This document shows positions 1-9,232 of a DNA stretch of 64,000 nt, in pieces. Every line of letters begins with the position of its first letter. Position 1 is the stretch's first letter. The translations under genes and the position numbers were made by a program. Where the stretch lies: positions 248,001-312,000 of the forward strand of contig NZ_CAOJCM010000004.1 of NCBI RefSeq assembly GCF_948329825.1, given 5' to 3'. Source of the DNA: Paenibacillus sp. JJ-100. Lineage in GTDB: Bacteria > Bacillota > Bacilli > Paenibacillales > Paenibacillaceae. The notes beneath the pieces are model-generated. The model saw only the letters and a program-made list of their open reading frames with translations. It was not told where the DNA came from and did no database searches.

Positions 1-1178
1 TTGCTCACAGTTTATATCCACCCCATGTGATCGGGGGGGCTGAGATATCCACCCAGATTCTCGCCCAGACGCTGGAGCCTAGTTATGACGTTAAAGTCAT
101 TACCGTAGGTGGTCATAAGGAGGGGGATGTCCAGACAGATACGGTGAACGGGATCGAAATCTCTCGGCTGCCATTTAACAATCGGTACTGGATTGGTGAC
201 ACTACAAGGCAGACCAGCACCTCTGACAAAGTATTATGGCGGATTCAGGATATTTTTAATGCGAGGCAGTATCGGCATATTAAACAATTTCTGATGGTGC
301 AACGTCCGGCCCTGATTCACACTCAGAATATTCCAGGCTTAAGTCTGGCCATCTGGAAAGCAGCATTTGAACTGAATATTCCGGTTGTGCACACGCTGCG
401 TGATTTCTCATTGATTGAACCTATTGCCATTACGGCCTATTCCAAATTTTACAGACAGATCTCGAAATACTATAGCCGCAGAGTGTCATCGGTAATTGGC
501 ATATCTGAGCATGTGCTGAAGAAACACACCGATCTGGGATTCTTTGAGCATGCCTCCAAACATATCATTCATAACATTGTTGAACGTGATGATCCCGTCC
601 AGCATTTTGATACGGATAAAAGAGTTCGTCATCATCAGCCGCTGCACATTGGATATTTTGGACAACTTACTGAAGTAAAAGGAGTTCATTATTTGATTGA
701 GGCAGTTAAACAGCTGGATGAGCAGATCGTGAGGAAACTGTACATTCACGGAGATGGCCCTCTGCTCCATTCATTACAAGAGCTTGCAGAATCGGATTCT
801 CGAATCATCTTCGTAGGCAAAATCGATAAAAAAGAAATCAACTCACAGATGAAAAAGATGGATCTCACGATTGTACCGTCCACATGGGATGAACCTTTTG
901 GAAGAGTTATCATTGAATCGTATCAAGCAGGTACACCTGTCTATGCTTCAAAGGTTGGAGGGATCCCCGAGATTCTACTAGATGCGGAGACCTTCTCTTT
1001 TACTGCTCATCGTGCCGATGCAATTCGTGAATCCATTCTCCATTACTACGGACTGTCTGAAGCTAAAAAAAATGAACTAATGCTTCAATGCTGCGAGCAC
1101 AGCTTATCCTTTAATGAAGATTATCTTCTCACTAGGCATGCCATCATTTACGAGAAGTTAATTGGAGGGGGACGCTAA
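1..1178 (+). CDS. GT4-type glycosyltransferase, 5' end cut by window edge
   Basis: The reading frame is open from base 3. The codons before the first in-frame GTG (base 27) spell a typical glycosyltransferase N-terminus (HSLYPPHVIGGAE), so the true start lies upstream of the window. Family GT4 enzymes (GT-B fold) transfer sugars from nucleotide donors onto lipid-linked oligosaccharides at the inner membrane face. The C-terminal half carries the expected pattern: a beta-strand IGYFGQLTEVKG, IHGDGP, and the E-x7-E donor-site region around FGRVIIESYQAGTPV, followed by GGIPEI. It ends 1 nt before the next gene, which has its own GGAGGGGG ribosome-binding site. Acceptor and sugar cannot be told from sequence. 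Confidence 0.9.
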   Translation, partial: AHSLYPPHVIGGAEISTQILAQTLEPSYDVKVITVGGHKEGDVQTDTVNGIEISRLPFNNRYWIGDTTRQTSTSDKVLWRIQDIFNARQYRHIKQFLMVQRPALIHTQNIPGLSLAIWKAAFELNIPVVHTLRDFSLIEPIAITAYSKFYRQISKYYSRRVSSVIGISEHVLKKHTDLGFFEHASKHIIHNIVERDDPVQHFDTDKRVRHHQPLHIGYFGQLTEVKGVHYLIEAVKQLDEQIVRKLYIHGDGPLLHSLQELAESDSRIIFVGKIDKKEINSQMKKMDLTIVPSTWDEPFGRVIIESYQAGTPVYASKVGGIPEILLDAETFSFTAHRADAIRESILHYYGLSEAKKNELMLQCCEHSLSFNEDYLLTRHAIIYEKLIGGGR

Positions 1179-1179
1179 T

Positions 1180-2493
1180 ATGTACATGACTTCTCTGAAC
1201 GTCAAATCTCAATCTTTAGTTCAAGCGAGATCTGATGCACCTTCATCGGTAATGATGATATTGATTCATTTTCTGCTTCTCTATCTATCCATTTATGGCT
1301 TGGTCTCGATCTACGTGGATAATATTGTGATTCGTTCATTGAAGGACGCAGGCATGTTGCTGCTTGCGCTATATACACTTGCCCGAGTATATCGTCAGCA
1401 GGTTCAATTTTTGAATCTCTTTCTGTTTATTCTAGCTTCCCTTGTCGTGTTGGGATCGTTAAATGTACTGGTCGGTTCCAGCGTAGTGACTTTAATCTAT
1501 GGAATTAAGATCACACTTTTACCGCTGGTAATGTTGTTTGCAGGCATGTTTATGGCCGAGCATGGTGGAATATACGCATTTGCCAGAACCAATCTGGTTA
1601 TTTTTATTATGCTCATTGCAGGATGGTGTGCCCAATATGCGCTGGGTATAGAAAAATTAATCACTATGGGATTCGTATACGGAGTAAACATCAAAAACTA
1701 TCTTGAAGGTGTGCCGCGTTTATCTTCAATTACGTATTCACCGGATGGTTATGCGTATGCATTGCTCATGACAGGCATTCTTGCTGAACAAACGAAGATG
1801 GCAGTGAAACATCGAAGCTTTCGCCTCGTGATTCAACTACTGACGATTAGCTTTTTGCTATTATCAACGATTCGATCAGCACTGTTACTCTGGTTGGTAT
1901 ATCAGGTGGTTCTGTTTTTGCTGAACATTCGCAAATACAATAAAAAGAATATTTTAGTTCTGGCGATGGTATTTATGACGCTGCCTGTGGTTGTATTTTT
2001 TGGAGGTCAGTTTCTGCAATCCAAAAATCTGCTGTCCAGTTCCTCTCTAATGGAACGACTGCAGACATGGGGGAGTAGCTTGACCTCTCCGTTTACCATG
2101 AATGGCATGATTGGCAATGGAATTGGTTCAGTAGGTGCTGCCAGCCGACGCACGCATATGATGGGACTCAACTCCAGCAATTTTGCGGTGGATAATCAGT
2201 ATTTTTCTCTATATGAACAGACAGGTTGGATCGGGCTTGCTTACTTTTTTATGCTATTTATGTGGCTTTTGATTACACTGGTTAGACGAATGAATACTTC
2301 GTCTGACGTGGCAGGTTCCAGACGTTCTCAGATGGCTATAGCCCTCGGCGCTGGTGTGGCCGCAGCCAGTATGACGACCAATGTCCTTGAGCTGTTTCCA
2401 GCTAACGTCTTTTTCTGGATGTTCGTTGGTATGGCTCTATACCAGCATCGTAGTGCAGGAGATATACCTTATAAAGCGGGTGAGCGGGAATGA
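1180..2493 (+). CDS. O-antigen ligase / Wzy-like polysaccharide polymerase
   Basis: A 437-residue protein made almost entirely of hydrophobic segments (about 10-12 predicted helices), with a larger extracytoplasmic loop near residues 280-330 that holds SSSSLMERLQTW and a GNGIGS glycine patch. This is the usual architecture of Wzy polymerases and O-antigen ligases, which join lipid-linked repeat units on the outer face of the membrane. The ATG at 1180 is preferred over the in-frame TTG at 1162 because GGAGGGGG sits 8 nt before it. The gene overlaps the next by 4 nt (ATGA), which suggests translational coupling. Position among glycosyltransferases and a flippase supports Wzy over other multi-pass families. 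Confidence 0.85.
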   Translation: MYMTSLNVKSQSLVQARSDAPSSVMMILIHFLLLYLSIYGLVSIYVDNIVIRSLKDAGMLLLALYTLARVYRQQVQFLNLFLFILASLVVLGSLNVLVGSSVVTLIYGIKITLLPLVMLFAGMFMAEHGGIYAFARTNLVIFIMLIAGWCAQYALGIEKLITMGFVYGVNIKNYLEGVPRLSSITYSPDGYAYALLMTGILAEQTKMAVKHRSFRLVIQLLTISFLLLSTIRSALLLWLVYQVVLFLLNIRKYNKKNILVLAMVFMTLPVVVFFGGQFLQSKNLLSSSSLMERLQTWGSSLTSPFTMNGMIGNGIGSVGAASRRTHMMGLNSSNFAVDNQYFSLYEQTGWIGLAYFFMLFMWLLITLVRRMNTSSDVAGSRRSQMAIALGAGVAAASMTTNVLELFPANVFFWMFVGMALYQHRSAGDIPYKAGERE

Positions 2494-3650
2494 AGATTTT
2501 GCACATCGGAGAATATGTGGTGGGTGGAGTAGCCACGTATGTAAATGAGCTGGTCTCCTACCAGCGCGAAAGATTCGACGTTTATGTATTGATGAGTGAT
2601 TATAACTCAGCTAAGGACTTTGATTTAGAGCCAGAACGCATTTTGCGTTACAGCTACAAGCGTCACCCGAAACATTTTTTCTCAGCGATGAGACAGATTC
2701 ACCAAGCCATTCGGCGGATAAAACCAGATATTATTCATGTACACAGCTCATTTGCGGGCATGCTCGCAAGGGGCTTGTTTTTTTTTACACCGCGCAAAGC
2801 GAGTGTATTTTACTGTTCACACGGCTGGTCTTTTTTGATGGATACCAAACCCCTGCACAAAAAAGCTTATTTCATGATGGAAAAACTATTGGAGTTCAAA
2901 ACGGATTTTATCGTAAATATTTCAAAATATGAAATGGAGCAGTCCATTCGTCTGGGAATGTCTACTGGCAAATCCCGCTTCGTCTATAGTGGCTTGCGTG
3001 ACCGCAAGCCAAACAAACAAACAGAGCTGCCGCAAGCGATTGTGCAGTCTGAAGAAGATACGAGCATGATCCGGCTCTTGTTTGTAGGCAGATACGACCG
3101 GCAGAAAGGACTGGATCTACTCTTGGAAGTATTCAGGCAATATCCCGAGCTGCAGCAACACATTCAGTTATACATTATCGGTGACAGTGTTTTGGAAAAG
3201 AATGAGTGGACGTTTACGGATAATATGATCCGTCTAGGGTGGGTCAATAACGCAGAGATCGATCACTATTATGAGCAATGTGATGCGATCATTATGCCTT
3301 CTCGCTGGGAAGGACTACCTCTGGTTGCTCTGGAGGCGATGAAAAACCACAAAGCCGTCATTGCCAGCAATCGGGCTTCATTGCCAGAGCTGGTGACTCA
3401 TGGCGTGAACGGGTACATCTTTGAACTTGAACAGCTTGAAGGATTGAGAGATATTCTAATGCAACTGGACAAGGAAACACTGACAGCTATGGGGGAGGCG
3501 GGACGTCAACTGTATAAAGAAAAGTTTAGCTCGGATCGAATGAATGAAGAATTCGTGAGTCTCTATTACGAAGCGAGAAATGTAGAGGTGAGCTTTCAGA
3601 CCGCTCAGCCATCTTCCCGTTTGGAAATTTCTAAGAGGAATGGAGATTAA
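2490..3650 (+). CDS. GT4-type glycosyltransferase
   Basis: A 386-residue GT-B enzyme. The N-terminal domain begins MKILHIGEYVVGGVATYVNEL, typical of GT4 enzymes, and contains the strand PDIIHVHSSFAG. The C-terminal nucleotide-sugar domain has LLFVGRYDRQKG, the acceptor-loop region MPSRWEGLPLVALEAM with the E-x7-E type motif, and ASLPELV. It starts inside the stop of the polymerase gene (ATGA overlap). Likely role: adding one sugar of the exopolysaccharide repeat unit on undecaprenyl pyrophosphate at the cytoplasmic face. Donor and linkage are unknown. Confidence 0.88.
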   Translation: MKILHIGEYVVGGVATYVNELVSYQRERFDVYVLMSDYNSAKDFDLEPERILRYSYKRHPKHFFSAMRQIHQAIRRIKPDIIHVHSSFAGMLARGLFFFTPRKASVFYCSHGWSFLMDTKPLHKKAYFMMEKLLEFKTDFIVNISKYEMEQSIRLGMSTGKSRFVYSGLRDRKPNKQTELPQAIVQSEEDTSMIRLLFVGRYDRQKGLDLLLEVFRQYPELQQHIQLYIIGDSVLEKNEWTFTDNMIRLGWVNNAEIDHYYEQCDAIIMPSRWEGLPLVALEAMKNHKAVIASNRASLPELVTHGVNGYIFELEQLEGLRDILMQLDKETLTAMGEAGRQLYKEKFSSDRMNEEFVSLYYEARNVEVSFQTAQPSSRLEISKRNGD

Positions 3651-3651
3651 C

Positions 3652-4734
3652 ATGATTACAATATATATTAACGCCCGTTTCCTGACACAGACGGTTACCG
3701 GGGTACAGCGCTATGCGATTGAACTGGTGAAGGAAATCGACAATTTAATTGAAGCTGGAGAAGTGGACGGAAGCAAGGTTGAGTTTTGTCTGCTCTCACC
3801 TGCGAATATTATTACTCATCTTGAACTGAAGCATATTCGCCACCAGATTGTTGGCAGGCTGAAAGGCCATGTATGGGAACAGCTGGAATTACCTTTTTAT
3901 GCAAAAAAAGGAATGTTGATTAATCTGTGCAACACAGGACCAGCTTTCAAACGTAATCAGGTCGTAACGATTCATGATGCCTCGGTGTTCAGTTATCCCA
4001 AGGCTTTTTCCTTTGCGTTTCGATCCTGGTATCAATTTTTAACCGTAAGATTAGGTAAGATTTCGAAAAAGGTCATAACGGTTTCTAACTTTTCCAAGGG
4101 TGAGCTCATTCAACATTGCAAAATTGCTGCACAGAAAGTATCCGTTACTCATCTGGGCATTGATCATATTCATCATAGGCAGGCTGCTCAAGGCACGCTT
4201 GAGAAGTATGGGATCAAGTCTCCCTATGTGCTCGCCGTCAGCACGATGAATCCTTACAAAAACTTCAAGCTGATCTTGGAGATTTTACCTGAGGTGAAGG
4301 CGCAGAATTTGAGTGTTGTTATCGTGGGATCGAAGAACAGCAAAGTATTCAGCAATCATGCTGTGAACGAGTCGGACGACGTGAATTGGGTAGGGTATGT
4401 GACAGATGAAGAGTTAAAAGCGTTGTACGAACATGCCACAGGTTTTATTTTTCCATCCTTATATGAAGGATTCGGCTTACCGCCACTAGAGGCGATGGCA
4501 CTTGGCTGTCCGGTTATCGTGTCTTCTCGTGGCTCGATTCCAGAAGTGTGCGGAGAAGCTGGATTATACTTTGACCCACATTACCCTCAGGAAGCAGCTT
4601 CACGTCTCGTGGAGATGATGTCTGACCCGGAGCTTGGGAAGCGGATGTCCGTTCAGGGCAGAGAACATTCGGCCTTCTTCTCGTGGAACAAATGCGCCAA
4701 GGATACAGTCAACATTATTATGAGCACGGTATAA
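3652..4734 (+). CDS. GT4-type glycosyltransferase
   Basis: About 360 residues. The N-terminus (MITIYINARFLTQTVTGVQRYAIEL) is characteristic of the mannosyl- or rhamnosyl-transferase-like GT4 group. The C-terminal part shows VSTMNPYKNF, FPSLYEGFGLPPLEAMALGCPVIVS and GSIPEV, the canonical GT4 donor pocket. An in-frame ATG exists at 3640, overlapping the previous gene. The ATG at 3652 is preferred because the GGAG at 3642-3645 is 6 nt upstream. The predicted job is one glycosyl transfer in exopolysaccharide repeat assembly. The donor could be GDP-mannose, given manC downstream, but that is inference. Confidence 0.88.
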   Translation: MITIYINARFLTQTVTGVQRYAIELVKEIDNLIEAGEVDGSKVEFCLLSPANIITHLELKHIRHQIVGRLKGHVWEQLELPFYAKKGMLINLCNTGPAFKRNQVVTIHDASVFSYPKAFSFAFRSWYQFLTVRLGKISKKVITVSNFSKGELIQHCKIAAQKVSVTHLGIDHIHHRQAAQGTLEKYGIKSPYVLAVSTMNPYKNFKLILEILPEVKAQNLSVVIVGSKNSKVFSNHAVNESDDVNWVGYVTDEELKALYEHATGFIFPSLYEGFGLPPLEAMALGCPVIVSSRGSIPEVCGEAGLYFDPHYPQEAASRLVEMMSDPELGKRMSVQGREHSAFFSWNKCAKDTVNIIMSTV

Positions 4735-4771
4735 GCATGCCAAATGTATTCTTGTAAGGGAGATAAAGCGA

Positions 4772-5917
4772 ATGAACAAAGTGTTTGTTGCGATTGATTT
4801 TCCGCCTGAAAAGGGAGGGATTCACGATTATGCCTTTGGGCTGATATCGCAGATCCCGGCAGAAGAGACTATCGTGCTAACCAATAAAATAAACAATGCG
4901 GTGGAATCCGAGCAGTTTGATCAGAAGAGTGATTTTCAAATCATTCGTAAACGAATATTTTCAGATTCCAATAAGCGGATGATGATCTTTTCACAGCTCA
5001 TTTTGCTCATGCAACTGATTCTACTGAAATGGCGCAAAAATACGAAAGAAATTCACTTTGTGAACATATTCCCTGTAGGTCTGGCTGGTCCGCTCATGAA
5101 ATTTTTGTTTAGAGTAAAATACTTTCCTTATGTTCATGGGCTCGATGTGATGGGCATGGTTAACAGCCGATTGTTCCCGCTTCTGTTGTTTATTCTGAAA
5201 CGTGCGGACAAGGTCATTGCCAATAGTCAATATACGAAGTCGAAGCTGGTAGAGCTGGGAATTGCCGAGTCTCAGATCGTCATTATTCCACCGGGACTCA
5301 ATGTGAATAAGTTAAGCGCGGATACAGGAAGCGAGGAAGATATTCGGGCTAAGTATGATCTGCATGGCAAAAAGGTGATGATTACCGTCTCACGACTTGT
5401 CGAACGCAAAGGGCATGATGTCACTCTCAAAGCAGTAAGTCATATTGTTAAACGCATTCCTAATCTAAAGTACGTAATATGTGGAGATGGTCCCTATAAG
5501 GAAGAGCTGGAACGGTTGGTCATTCAGTATGGACTTGATTCTGTCGTTGTATTTACAGGGCGCACAACCGATCATGAGCTGCATCAGTTATATGAATGTT
5601 CAGACCTCTTCATCATGCCTAGCCGGGATATTAAGGAGAAAGGTGATGTAGAAGGGTTCGGGATTGTATTTCTGGAGGCGAACTATTATCGGTTACCAGT
5701 CATAGCGGGCAATAGTGGCGGGATTCCAGATGCTGTGAAGGATAACATCACCGGTTATCTTGTAGACCCTGTTAATGATGAGGAAATTGCCATGCGAATT
5801 GAACAATTAATTACTGACGAGGGACTAGCTAGAACGATGGGGGATAACGGATACGACTGGGTGACTAATCATTGTCTGTGGTCGCATCGTGGGCAGTTGT
5901 TAAAGCAGCTAGCCTAA
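4772..5917 (+). CDS. GT4-type glycosyltransferase
   Basis: A 381-residue GT-B glycosyltransferase. The N-terminus MNKVFVAIDFPPEKGGIHDYAFGL resembles the PimB/WcaI-like group. Then follow FPYVHGLDVMGM, VIANSQYTKSKLVELG, the hinge motif TVSRLVERKGHD, YVICGDGPYKEELE, and the donor-site segment MPSRDIKEKGDVEGFGIVFLEANYYRLPVIAGNSGGIPDAV. A GGGAG ribosome-binding site precedes the ATG. There is a 37-nt gap from the previous gene, so it is still in the same operon. Function within the polymer pathway is inferred from context. Confidence 0.88.
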   Translation: MNKVFVAIDFPPEKGGIHDYAFGLISQIPAEETIVLTNKINNAVESEQFDQKSDFQIIRKRIFSDSNKRMMIFSQLILLMQLILLKWRKNTKEIHFVNIFPVGLAGPLMKFLFRVKYFPYVHGLDVMGMVNSRLFPLLLFILKRADKVIANSQYTKSKLVELGIAESQIVIIPPGLNVNKLSADTGSEEDIRAKYDLHGKKVMITVSRLVERKGHDVTLKAVSHIVKRIPNLKYVICGDGPYKEELERLVIQYGLDSVVVFTGRTTDHELHQLYECSDLFIMPSRDIKEKGDVEGFGIVFLEANYYRLPVIAGNSGGIPDAVKDNITGYLVDPVNDEEIAMRIEQLITDEGLARTMGDNGYDWVTNHCLWSHRGQLLKQLA

Positions 5918-5942
5918 ATATAAATGTAATCGGGGTGAGAGC

Positions 5943-6839
5943 ATGAGGGCTTCTGTAGCCATTTGTACACACAACAGAGCAGTAGACACCATGCAGGCTG
6001 TTGAGAGTGTGTTGAAAGGAGATACCGACCATAACGATTATGAAATTTTGGTCGTTGATAACCATTCAACAGATCATACCAAAGAATTATTTGATTCTTC
6101 CCAGTTCCCGGGGCATGTGCGATATATTTTTGAAGCACAATTAGGTTTGTCTTATGCAAGAAATCGAGCAATTAAGGAAGCGAAGGGCGAGTTTGTTTTA
6201 TTTCTGGATGATGATGCTCTAGCGTGCCCTACATGGATCAATGAAGTCCTCAAAATATTTGATATGGATTCCCGGATTGGTTGTGTGGGGGGAAAGATTG
6301 TCCCGATATGGGAAGGCGGGAGGCCCGAATGGATACCACAGGAGATAGTCAGTTTGTATACATTAATGGACTTTTCAGACAAAGTGGTTGAAATGCAAGC
6401 ACCTTCTATTCCATTTGGAGCTAATGTAGCATTTAGAAAATGTATTTTTCAGCATTTAGAACCGTTCAGAGAAGATTTGGGGCGGGTTGGCACGAATCTA
6501 ATGTCCAGTGAAGAAAGTGAGTTAATCAGCCGGGTCCGCCAGGAGTATAAAGTTTTCTACAGTCCATACGCGGTTGTTGAGCACAAAATAGCAAAAAGCA
6601 GGTTAACGAAGCGTTGGTTATTGCGTCGGATGTATTGGCAAGGCATCAGTGATGCCACGCGATACAAGAAGAGTGCCTGGGGAATATTCAAGCATACGAT
6701 AAGAATTGTTCAAGCAGCATTATTAATCATTATCTCTTTTAATAATGTGCAGAAGGTCATGAGTGAAATGGCTAAAATATCATACCGGAACGGTACAATT
6801 GTGGGATCTTTCCGAAACGGTAGAGGACTGAACACCTGA
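5943..6839 (+). CDS. GT2-type (WcaA-like) glycosyltransferase
   Basis: A 298-residue GT-A fold, family 2 enzyme. The N-terminus has ASVAICTHNRAVDTMQAVESV, then ILVVDNHSTDHTKEL (nucleotide-binding Asp), GLSYARNRAIKEAKGEFVLFLDDDA (the DxD metal/nucleotide motif), and a C-terminal EESELISRVR helix containing the acidic catalytic-base region. A hydrophobic stretch near residues 255-270 may attach it to the membrane. The stop codon overlaps the start of the flippase gene by one base. It is the only inverting GT-A enzyme among the glycosyltransferases seen here, so it may add a beta-linked sugar (inference). Confidence 0.88.
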   Translation: MRASVAICTHNRAVDTMQAVESVLKGDTDHNDYEILVVDNHSTDHTKELFDSSQFPGHVRYIFEAQLGLSYARNRAIKEAKGEFVLFLDDDALACPTWINEVLKIFDMDSRIGCVGGKIVPIWEGGRPEWIPQEIVSLYTLMDFSDKVVEMQAPSIPFGANVAFRKCIFQHLEPFREDLGRVGTNLMSSEESELISRVRQEYKVFYSPYAVVEHKIAKSRLTKRWLLRRMYWQGISDATRYKKSAWGIFKHTIRIVQAALLIIISFNNVQKVMSEMAKISYRNGTIVGSFRNGRGLNT

Positions 6840-8224
6840 TGAATATGGTGATGGCCCGTAAACCAAGACAGCGAAGCATCATTCAGAACATCGTCATGAC
6901 GAGTATGGCTAATATTCTCATTATGGCTGTGACGACATTAACCTCGATCATTACAGCGCGAATGTTCGGTGCTACGGGGAAGGGAGAGATCGCTGCAGTT
7001 TTATTCTGGCCTGCTTTCATATCGGGTCTGGCTGCTTTTGGTCTACCCACTTCTTTAATTTATAATGTCAAAAAGAATAGCCATCAGCTGCCTGCTTATA
7101 TCAGTATGAGTTTTGCGGTTCAGATCCCTATCAGTATCATCGCTGGAGTAATCAGTTGGTTTGGTATCCCGGCCTGGCTATCGGGATATTCCGAATCGGT
7201 TATTACGATTGCAAGGTGGTATACCGTGTCAATGGTTCCAGTCATGCTGCTGATGGGTGTACTTGCAGCTGCTGCTCAAGGGACGGATAAATTCCATATC
7301 TATAATCTGTCTCGCTTGCTGGCTCCTGTGTTAAATCTTGCAGGATTGGTTCTGCTGTGGATTGCTCAGGTATTGACAGTAGAAAGAGCCATTATCATTA
7401 GTTTTGCAAGCACAATCCTGGTGTTGATCTGTTATATGATTGCGATGCGTCAGCAAATATTCAGTTCGTTTAGCAAGCTGGCGTCTCAGTTTCAAACAGG
7501 AGTCCACTTATTCAGCTACGGTCTTCGTGTATACGGTGTGGAGCTGCTGGGAACGTTGTACAACCAATTCGATAAAATTATTATTTTGGCACTGCTGACG
7601 CCCAAAGATTTCGGTCTGTATTCGGTTGTGTTCGCTCTTTCGCGTATGTTTAATGTGGTGCAGACTGCAATTACGAATGTGGTTTTTCCAAAAGTGGCGG
7701 GCATGGAACAGCAACAAGTATTGTCTCTTGTGGGCAGAGCTTTTCGCATTAGTATGCTACTTATGACGATCATCATCATACCCAGTATGCTGATTGGTCG
7801 TTTTTTTATTGGCTTGTTGTTTGGTCCGGAATTTCTGGAGGCCAGCGGTGTGTTTTATTTGTTATCTCTAGAATGTATTGTTGGCGGAGGCTCCTGGATT
7901 TTGGCTTCGGCATTTAATGCGCTGGGAAGACCAGGTGTTATCGTACTTCGGCAGGTCATTGCGCTGGCTGTGACGATTACGTTGTTTTTTGTGCTTACTC
8001 CGATGTTTGGGTTATACGGCTTAGGGCTGGCGTTATTACTTGGTTCCTTTGTACGTATGTTGATGTCGTTAATATCCGTTTCAATCATTTTCAAAATGTC
8101 CATACTCAAAATGCTGTATAACAAGGAAGACATGGCCTTCCTCAAGCAAAAATGGAGAGATAAAAATCTATTCAAAGGAGCCAGAAGAGATGTCAAAAGT
8201 GCAAAAGACTCATCCCATGGATGA
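6839..8224 (+). CDS. polysaccharide flippase (Wzx/MATE-like)
   Basis: A 461-residue multi-pass membrane protein with about 12-14 hydrophobic helices, of the oligosaccharidyl-lipid flippase superfamily. The start MARKPRQRSIIQNIVMTSMANILIM, followed by TLTSIITARMFGATGKGEIAAVLFWPAF, is typical of Wzx-like exporters. A conserved LGTLYNQFDKIIILALLTPKDFGLYSVVFALSRM segment occurs mid-protein. It moves lipid-linked repeat units across the membrane for the Wzy protein encoded upstream. There is a one-base overlap with the preceding gene and a 35-nt overlap with the next, consistent with coupled translation. A second in-frame ATG lies at 6851, so the exact start is uncertain by four residues. Confidence 0.88.
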   Translation: MNMVMARKPRQRSIIQNIVMTSMANILIMAVTTLTSIITARMFGATGKGEIAAVLFWPAFISGLAAFGLPTSLIYNVKKNSHQLPAYISMSFAVQIPISIIAGVISWFGIPAWLSGYSESVITIARWYTVSMVPVMLLMGVLAAAAQGTDKFHIYNLSRLLAPVLNLAGLVLLWIAQVLTVERAIIISFASTILVLICYMIAMRQQIFSSFSKLASQFQTGVHLFSYGLRVYGVELLGTLYNQFDKIIILALLTPKDFGLYSVVFALSRMFNVVQTAITNVVFPKVAGMEQQQVLSLVGRAFRISMLLMTIIIIPSMLIGRFFIGLLFGPEFLEASGVFYLLSLECIVGGGSWILASAFNALGRPGVIVLRQVIALAVTITLFFVLTPMFGLYGLGLALLLGSFVRMLMSLISVSIIFKMSILKMLYNKEDMAFLKQKWRDKNLFKGARRDVKSAKDSSHG

Positions 8225-9182
8225 GTTGAAGAAACGACTTGAATCGATCCTGGAGGTTGTACCTCCTTATTCGAAGATTTACTACGTTGATTATCCCGTA
8301 TATAGCAACGGTGGCGATATTCTAATCATGAAGGGAGCGGAAGCCTTTTTTAAGAGCAATAACATTAGGGTTTCTGCAAGATACAGCGTACATGACTTTC
8401 ATGAAAACATTCATATCCCCGATGATCATATCATCGTTCTTAGCGGGGGAGGTAATTTCGGAGATTTGTATGATGCTCATCAGAACGTGAGAGAATTGAT
8501 CGTTAAAAAATATCCTCGGCACAGAATTGTTGTTTTGCCGCAAACCATTTTTTATAAAGAAGAGTCCAATATCCAGAAAACCGCTGCTCTTTTTAACCAG
8601 CACAAGGATCTCCACTTGTATGTACGAGATGAGTCATCTCTTCAACTGGCAACGACGTACTTTCAACATTGTAAGGTAAAGCTTCTTCCGGATATGGCAC
8701 ATCAGCTTTGGCCGATCGAAGTTAAGCGTACACCAACTAGGGAGAAACTTCATTTTTTTAGAACGGATATTGAGAAAAATGCAGAGCAAACACAGTCAAA
8801 ATCAGATGGAGATTACTTCGATTGGCCTACCTTGTACAACAAATATGAGCGTAAGCTGATCTACTACATCAGTAAAGGTTTAAAGAAACCTGCTTCACGT
8901 GCCATTTCCCAGTTCATATGGACGAAGTATAGTGACTACCTTGTGAATAAGGCTGTTCGATGCTTCGCCAATTATCGTGTGATTCATACATCCCGTTTAC
9001 ATGGTCACATTCTATCCTGTCTGATGGCTAAACCTAATCTGCTGATCGATAACTCTTACGGAAAGAACTCGGGATATTACCGGATATGGACACATGAAGT
9101 GAATACAGCCAACATGGATTCTACATCCACAGCAAGCTCTCCTCCCGTGCCTCAATATAGGGAATCAACCGCAACAGTGTAA
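8190..9182 (+). CDS. polysaccharide pyruvyl transferase (EpsO/YvfF-like)
   Basis: A 330-residue member of the polysaccharide pyruvyl transferase family (PF04230), which moves pyruvate from phosphoenolpyruvate onto a sugar as a ketal. Visible family signatures are YYVDYPVYSNGGDILIMKGAEAF near the N-terminus, VLSGGGNFGDLYDAHQ, RIVVLPQTIFYK, LPDMAHQLWP, and the C-terminal TSRLHGHILSCLMAKPNLLIDNSYGKNSGYY. The sequence most resembles the B. subtilis EpsO/YvfF type. It overlaps the flippase by 35 nt. Its presence predicts a negatively charged, pyruvylated exopolysaccharide. The sugar modified is unknown. Confidence 0.88.
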   Translation: MSKVQKTHPMDELKKRLESILEVVPPYSKIYYVDYPVYSNGGDILIMKGAEAFFKSNNIRVSARYSVHDFHENIHIPDDHIIVLSGGGNFGDLYDAHQNVRELIVKKYPRHRIVVLPQTIFYKEESNIQKTAALFNQHKDLHLYVRDESSLQLATTYFQHCKVKLLPDMAHQLWPIEVKRTPTREKLHFFRTDIEKNAEQTQSKSDGDYFDWPTLYNKYERKLIYYISKGLKKPASRAISQFIWTKYSDYLVNKAVRCFANYRVIHTSRLHGHILSCLMAKPNLLIDNSYGKNSGYYRIWTHEVNTANMDSTSTASSPPVPQYRESTATV

Positions 9183-9232
9183 CGAAATCGTATCTCTTAT
9201 GATCTTAAAATATATAGAGTGGAGTGGTTGTT